A stretch of DNA of 7,605 bases, from assembly GCA_902496645.1 (NCBI GenBank), contig CABVBR010000097.1:1-7605 (forward strand), in the 5' to 3' direction. Source of the stretch: an uncultured Collinsella sp. (lineage in GTDB: Bacteria > Actinomycetota > Coriobacteriia > Coriobacteriales > Coriobacteriaceae). Made by a program: the position numbers and the translations under genes. The notes beneath the pieces were generated by a model. That model was not told where the DNA came from. It worked only from the letters and a program-made list of their open reading frames with translations, and searched no databases. Numbering within the stretch: position 1 is the first letter of the stretch; each line of letters begins with the position of its first letter. This document shows positions 4,654 to 7,605 of this stretch, in pieces.

Positions 4654-5928
4654 ATGTCCAACCTCACCATCCGCCAGGCCGTTCAGGGCATGCTCAAGCT
4701 GCAGGATAGCGGCGATCACGCAACCATGGTCGGCATTGGCCCCATGAGCCCCAACCTGATTCAGGCCGTGTTCGAGCTTGCCAAGGACGAGGATTTCCCG
4801 CCCATGTTTATCGCCAGCCGCAACCAGGTCGATATGGACGAGATGGGCGCCGGCTACGTCAACGGTTGGGACCAGACGCGCTTTGCCGCCGACATCAAGA
4901 AGGTTGCCGACGAGGTGGGTTACACCGGTCCGTACTACCTGTGCCGCGATCACGGCGGTCCGTGGCAGCGCGACGAGGAGCGTAACGCCCACCTGCCCGA
5001 GGACGAGGCCATGGAGCTCGCCCGTAAGTCCTTTGTCGCCGACATGGAGGCAGGCTTTGACCTGCTGATGGTCGACCCCACCAAGGACCCCTATCAGATC
5101 GGCAAGGTTATTCCGCTCGACGTGGTGCTTCGCCGCACGATTGACCTTATCGACTACCTCGAGCAGTACCGTCGCGAGCATAATCTGCCCGAGGTTGCCT
5201 ATGAGGTCGGTACCGAAGAGACCAATGGTGGCTTGACCTCTACCGATAAGTACGAGGAGTTCATTTCTCAGCTGCAGCCCGAGCTCGAGAAGCGCGGCTG
5301 CCCCATGCCCACCTTTATCGTCGGCCAGACCGGTACGCTTACCCGTTGGACCGAGCAGGTCGGTCATTACAACTTTAAGAACGCCCGCGAGCTCGCCGAT
5401 ATGGCCAAGCGCTATGGCGTGGGCCTGAAGGAGCACAACGCCGACTACCTGGACGACGCGACGCTGCTCGAGCACATCCCGGCACACGTGACCGCCTCCA
5501 ACGTTGCTCCGCAGTATGGCACCGAGGAGACCCGCGCTTACCTCAAGCTCTGCGCTACCGAGCAGATTCTGGTCGACAACGGCCTGTGCGACGATCCCTC
5601 CGACCTGTATCACACGCTGCTGGTCAAGGCTATCAAGACCGAGCGCTGGCGCAAGTGGATGACTGGCGACGATGTCAACCTGCAGGTTGACGACATTCTG
5701 GCCGACGACGAGCTCAGCCTGAAGATTCTGGATGTCTCCGGCCACTACGCGTTCAACGATCCCGAGGTCAAGGAGCAGGTCGAGAAGCTCTACCGCAACC
5801 TCGCCGCTCAGGACATCGACGGCAAGCGCTTTGTGATCGAGCACATCAAGCGCCCGATCAAGCAGTACGTCGTGGGCCTGAACCTTAAGGGCGTCACGAC
5901 CCGCATCGAGAAGGCTCTTGCCGAGTAA
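4654..5928 (+). CDS. GatZ/KbaZ-like protein (class II tagatose-bisphosphate aldolase non-catalytic subunit family; possible sugar-phosphate C4-epimerase)
   Basis: This 424-residue protein is about the usual GatZ/KbaZ length (E. coli GatZ ~420). Family landmarks are SRNQVD (55-60; GatZ has TSNQVN), CRDHGGPWQ (97-105; GatZ GGDHLGPNCWQ), ADMEAGFDLLMVDPT (129-143), EVGTEETNGG (184-193; GatZ IGTEVPVPGG) and LKEHNADY (258-265; GatZ YEAHSTDY). D99, H100, E188 and H261 are plausible metal or active-site residues. In GatYZ, the Z subunit supports the aldolase GatY, but no GatY-like gene is next to it here. Stand-alone members of this family have been described as fructose-6-phosphate/tagatose-6-phosphate 4-epimerases, so an epimerase feeding fructose 6-phosphate to the following transaldolase is attractive. 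It starts 6 nt after GAAGGAG and is followed by a strong terminator-like hairpin. Family assignment is firm; the activity is inferred, and divergence from GatZ is considerable. Confidence 0.82.
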   Translation: MSNLTIRQAVQGMLKLQDSGDHATMVGIGPMSPNLIQAVFELAKDEDFPPMFIASRNQVDMDEMGAGYVNGWDQTRFAADIKKVADEVGYTGPYYLCRDHGGPWQRDEERNAHLPEDEAMELARKSFVADMEAGFDLLMVDPTKDPYQIGKVIPLDVVLRRTIDLIDYLEQYRREHNLPEVAYEVGTEETNGGLTSTDKYEEFISQLQPELEKRGCPMPTFIVGQTGTLTRWTEQVGHYNFKNARELADMAKRYGVGLKEHNADYLDDATLLEHIPAHVTASNVAPQYGTEETRAYLKLCATEQILVDNGLCDDPSDLYHTLLVKAIKTERWRKWMTGDDVNLQVDDILADDELSLKILDVSGHYAFNDPEVKEQVEKLYRNLAAQDIDGKRFVIEHIKRPIKQYVVGLNLKGVTTRIEKALAE

Positions 5929-5949
5929 GTAGCTTTTCCTACGCGACGC

Positions 5950-5981
5950 CGGGTCTGGGGCAAGTCCCAGCTGCAGGCCCG
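5950..5981 (+). promoter_or_regulatory. GC-rich hairpin after the gatZ-like gene
   Basis: An outer stem CGGGTCT (5950-5956) can pair with AGGCCCG (5975-5981) with one G-U pair, and an inner stem CTGGG (5955-5959) with CCCAG (5966-5970). The two share bases at 5955-5956, so the structure is either a trimmed stack or alternates. It sits directly in front of the terminator hairpin at 5986-6016. Role unknown. Confidence 0.35.
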
Positions 5982-5985
5982 ACAC

Positions 5986-6022
5986 ATGGGACAAAGGGGT
6001 AGTCCCTTTGTCCCATTCTTTT
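5986..6022 (+). terminator. Intrinsic terminator (or attenuator) between gatZ-like and transaldolase genes
   Basis: ATGGGACAAAGGG (5986-5998) pairs perfectly over 13 bp with 6004-6016, with a 5-nt loop, and is followed by TTCTTTT. This is a strong rho-independent terminator. Only about 30 nt separate the T-run from the transaldolase ATG, too little for an independent promoter plus ribosome site, so downstream expression needs read-through or a promoter inside or before the hairpin. Confidence 0.85.
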
Positions 6023-6052
6023 GAGTTTTAGATTCCTTTGAAGGGGTTCACC

Positions 6053-6736
6053 ATGAAGTTCTTTATCGATACCGCCAACCTGGACGAGATCGCCGAGGCC
6101 AAGAGCTGGGGTTGCCTAGCCGGTGTCACCACCAACCCGTCCCTGTACGCCAAGACCGGCGGCAAGCTTGCCGACTTTGAGCCGCATATGCTCAAGATCG
6201 CCGAGCTCTGCGAGGGCCTGCCCGTCTCCGCCGAGTCTACCGCTACCACGGCCGAGGGCATGATCGAGGAGGGCAAGCGCCTTGCCACCCTCGCCCCCAA
6301 CATCGTGGTCAAGCTTCCCGTGTGCGAGGCCGGCCTCGCCGCCTGCCGCGCCCTGGCCGATGTTGGCGTGCGCGTCAACATGACGCTCGTCTTCTCGCCG
6401 ACGCAGGCCCTTATGGCCGCCAACGCCGGCGCTCGCTACATCAGCCCGTTCGTCGGTCGTTTCGATGACATCGCCGAGGACGGTATCTCGCAGCTCGACA
6501 ACGTCGTGACCTGCATTAAGAACTACGACTGGACGGGCAAGAACGTCGACGACACCGTCGAGATCATCACCGCTTCGGTTCGTACGCCCAACCACGTGAC
6601 TCAGGCGGCGCTGCTTGGCGCCGACATCGCGACCGTGCCCATGGCAGCTCTTAAGAAGTGCCTGCACCATCCGCTGACCGATCAGGGCCTTGCCTCCTTT
6701 GAGGCCGATTGGAAAAAGGTCGTCGAGCAGGCGTAA
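6053..6736 (+). CDS. tal: Transaldolase, small TalC/FSA-type
   Basis: This 227-residue (βα)8-barrel cytosolic enzyme moves a dihydroxyacetone unit between fructose 6-phosphate and erythrose 4-phosphate in the non-oxidative pentose phosphate pathway. The N-terminus MKFFIDTAN and AGVTTNPS (23-30) are family hallmarks. The Schiff-base lysine is K87 in IVVKLPV. SAE (59-61), NMTLVFS (109-115), SPFVGR (131-136) and ASVRTP follow the TalC pattern. E61 and F133 occupy the positions of Gln59 and Tyr131 of E. coli fructose-6-phosphate aldolase, which favours true transaldolase over aldolase activity. The ATG at 6053 has GAAGGGG about 6 nt upstream; a TTG five codons earlier (6038) overlaps that site and is rejected. 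Length matches B. subtilis-type transaldolase. It lies between two terminator-like hairpins and before transketolase. Confidence 0.93.
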   Translation: MKFFIDTANLDEIAEAKSWGCLAGVTTNPSLYAKTGGKLADFEPHMLKIAELCEGLPVSAESTATTAEGMIEEGKRLATLAPNIVVKLPVCEAGLAACRALADVGVRVNMTLVFSPTQALMAANAGARYISPFVGRFDDIAEDGISQLDNVVTCIKNYDWTGKNVDDTVEIITASVRTPNHVTQAALLGADIATVPMAALKKCLHHPLTDQGLASFEADWKKVVEQA

Positions 6737-6746
6737 CGAGTGGATC

Positions 6747-6783
6747 GCCCCGGCATCGCGTCACCCGCTGCCGGGGCCGTTTT
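6747..6783 (+). terminator. Terminator-like hairpin between tal and transketolase gene
   Basis: GCCCCGGCA (6747-6755) pairs perfectly with TGCCGGGGC (6769-6777) across a 13-nt loop that may add a short inner stem (GCG/CGC). CG and TTTT (6780-6783) follow. The stem is strong, but the T-run is short and displaced by two bases. Only 17 nt lie between the T-run and the next ATG, and they include its ribosome site (GAGAGG). It probably lowers, rather than blocks, transketolase transcription. Confidence 0.6.
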
Positions 6784-6800
6784 CAAGAGAGGAAATCCCC

Positions 6801-7605
6801 ATGACCAATCAGGAGCTGGCGAAGGTTGCCAACGAGGTCAGGAAGGGTGTCGTGACGGCGGTTCATGCGGCCAAGTCGGGACATCCGGGCGGATCGCTTG
6901 GCGCTGCCGACATCATGACCTATCTCTACTTTGCAGAGATGGATGTCGATCCGGCGGATCCACGCCGCGCCGACCGAGATCGCTTCGTGCTTTCTAAGGG
7001 CCACTGCGCCCCCGCCCTCTACGCCGTGCTTGCCGAGCGCGGGTTCTTTGGCAAGGAAGAACTCGAGACGCTCCGTCATATCGGCAGCCGTCTGCAGGGT
7101 CACCCCAATATGAACGACACCCCGGGCGTCGACATGTCCACCGGATCGCTCGGCCAGGGCATTTCCGCTGCGGTTGGAATGGCGCTTGCTGCCAAGCACT
7201 GGGGCGACAGCTACCGTGTCTACACACTGCTGGGCGATGGCGAGTGCGAGGAGGGACAGGTGTGGGAGGCGGCCATGTTCGCCGGCAACCATGCGCTCGA
7301 CAACCTCGTGGCGGTCGTCGACCACAACGGCTTGCAGATTGACGGAACGATCGATGAGGTTAACTCGGCAATGCCGTTTGCAGATAAGTTCCGCGCCTTT
7401 AAGTGGCATGTGATCGAGCTGGCCGACGGCAACGACATGGAGCAGATTGCGGCTGCTTTCGCCGAGGCTCGCGAGGTGAGCGGCACGCCTGTGGCCATCA
7501 TCGCCGAGACCCTGAAGGGCAAGGGCGTCTCCTTTATGGAGAACCAGGTGGGCTGGCACGGCAAGGCCCCCAACGATGAACAGTTTGAGCAGGCCATGGC
7601 AGAGC
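6801..7605 (+). CDS. Transketolase, N-terminal (thiamine-diphosphate-binding) subunit; 3' end outside window
   Basis: 268 codons are visible and the frame is still open at the window edge. This is the TPP-binding half of transketolase, which transfers two-carbon units from ketose to aldose phosphates. Motifs in order: KSGHPGGSLGAADI (25-38), DRFVLSKGHCAPALYA (63-78), QGHPNM, STGSLGQGISAAVGMA, then the TPP/Mg motif GDGECEEGQVWEA starting at G145 and ending with DHNG (174-177). Near the end come AETLKGKGVSFME and GWHGKAP, the usual C-terminus of the N-subunit. Split N-subunits are typically ~270-280 residues, so only a few codons should be missing, with the C-terminal (pyrimidine-binding) subunit expected next. 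The start ATG lies about 8 nt after GAGAGG. It follows tal by 64 bp and completes the route from fructose 6-phosphate to pentose phosphates. Confidence 0.93.
   Translation, partial: MTNQELAKVANEVRKGVVTAVHAAKSGHPGGSLGAADIMTYLYFAEMDVDPADPRRADRDRFVLSKGHCAPALYAVLAERGFFGKEELETLRHIGSRLQGHPNMNDTPGVDMSTGSLGQGISAAVGMALAAKHWGDSYRVYTLLGDGECEEGQVWEAAMFAGNHALDNLVAVVDHNGLQIDGTIDEVNSAMPFADKFRAFKWHVIELADGNDMEQIAAAFAEAREVSGTPVAIIAETLKGKGVSFMENQVGWHGKAPNDEQFEQAMAE

Noticed and set aside
2860..5994. A 1044-codon open frame on the minus strand, antisense to the EIIBC and GatZ-like genes
   Set aside because: It lies wholly opposite two well-recognised genes, its translation shows low-complexity Gly/Asp/His-rich stretches and no known domain, and it crosses the hairpin spacer. 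High-GC codon use easily leaves such antisense frames open.
6038..6052. A TTG start five codons upstream for the transaldolase
   Set aside because: It overlaps the GAAGGGG ribosome site that serves the ATG at 6053, and the family begins at MKFFIDTAN.
1..7605. CRISPR arrays, tRNA or rRNA genes, toxin-antitoxin or phage-defence genes
   Set aside because: No regularly spaced repeats, cloverleaf or rRNA-like sequence, and no small toxin or defence-type pair were seen on either strand.

Overview
The window looks like chromosome of a high-GC anaerobic actinobacterium of the Coriobacteriia, most likely Collinsella or a close relative. This is inferred from G/C-ending codons, the ISL3-type transposase, the NRCHL-type secreted nuclease and the sugar-PTS gene content. 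It is not proven by any marker gene in the window.

Left part (1-1610). The window opens inside an insertion sequence. The last ~149 codons of an ISL3-family transposase (+ strand) are followed by its probable right terminal repeat. About 30 bp further, on the minus strand, ends a gene for a membrane-anchored or secreted DNA/RNA non-specific endonuclease (511-1491). A short spacer of 119 bp separates it from the regulator gene.

Middle (1611-3036). A LacI-family repressor (1611-2621, minus) is read divergently from the sugar operon. Its real start is a GTG behind a strong Shine-Dalgarno, not the upstream ATG. The 415-bp divergent region holds a plausible operon promoter with a CG-centred 16-bp palindrome on the expected transcription start. 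It also holds a second CG-centred palindrome about 92 bp upstream and a possible mini-leader peptide whose stop overlaps the first start codon (ATGA).

Right part (3037-7605). Four genes on the + strand form a ketose/pentose-phosphate cluster: a fructose-family PTS EIIBC without EIIA; a GatZ/KbaZ-like protein (no GatY aldolase beside it, so a sugar-phosphate C4-epimerase role is possible); a TalC-type transaldolase; and the N-terminal half of a split transketolase that runs off the window. A simple model is import and phosphorylation of a hexulose, conversion to fructose 6-phosphate by the GatZ-like protein, and entry into the non-oxidative pentose phosphate pathway through transaldolase and transketolase, all under the divergent LacI regulator. 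The substrate is unknown.

Every gap inside this cluster carries a strong RNA hairpin. The EIIBC-gatZ gap has a 13-bp stem whose loop is complementary to a sequence just downstream (A-B-A'-B' order). The gatZ-tal and tal-tkt gaps each have a terminator-like stem with a T-run. This suggests graded or conditional expression along the operon. It is the most unusual aspect of the window.
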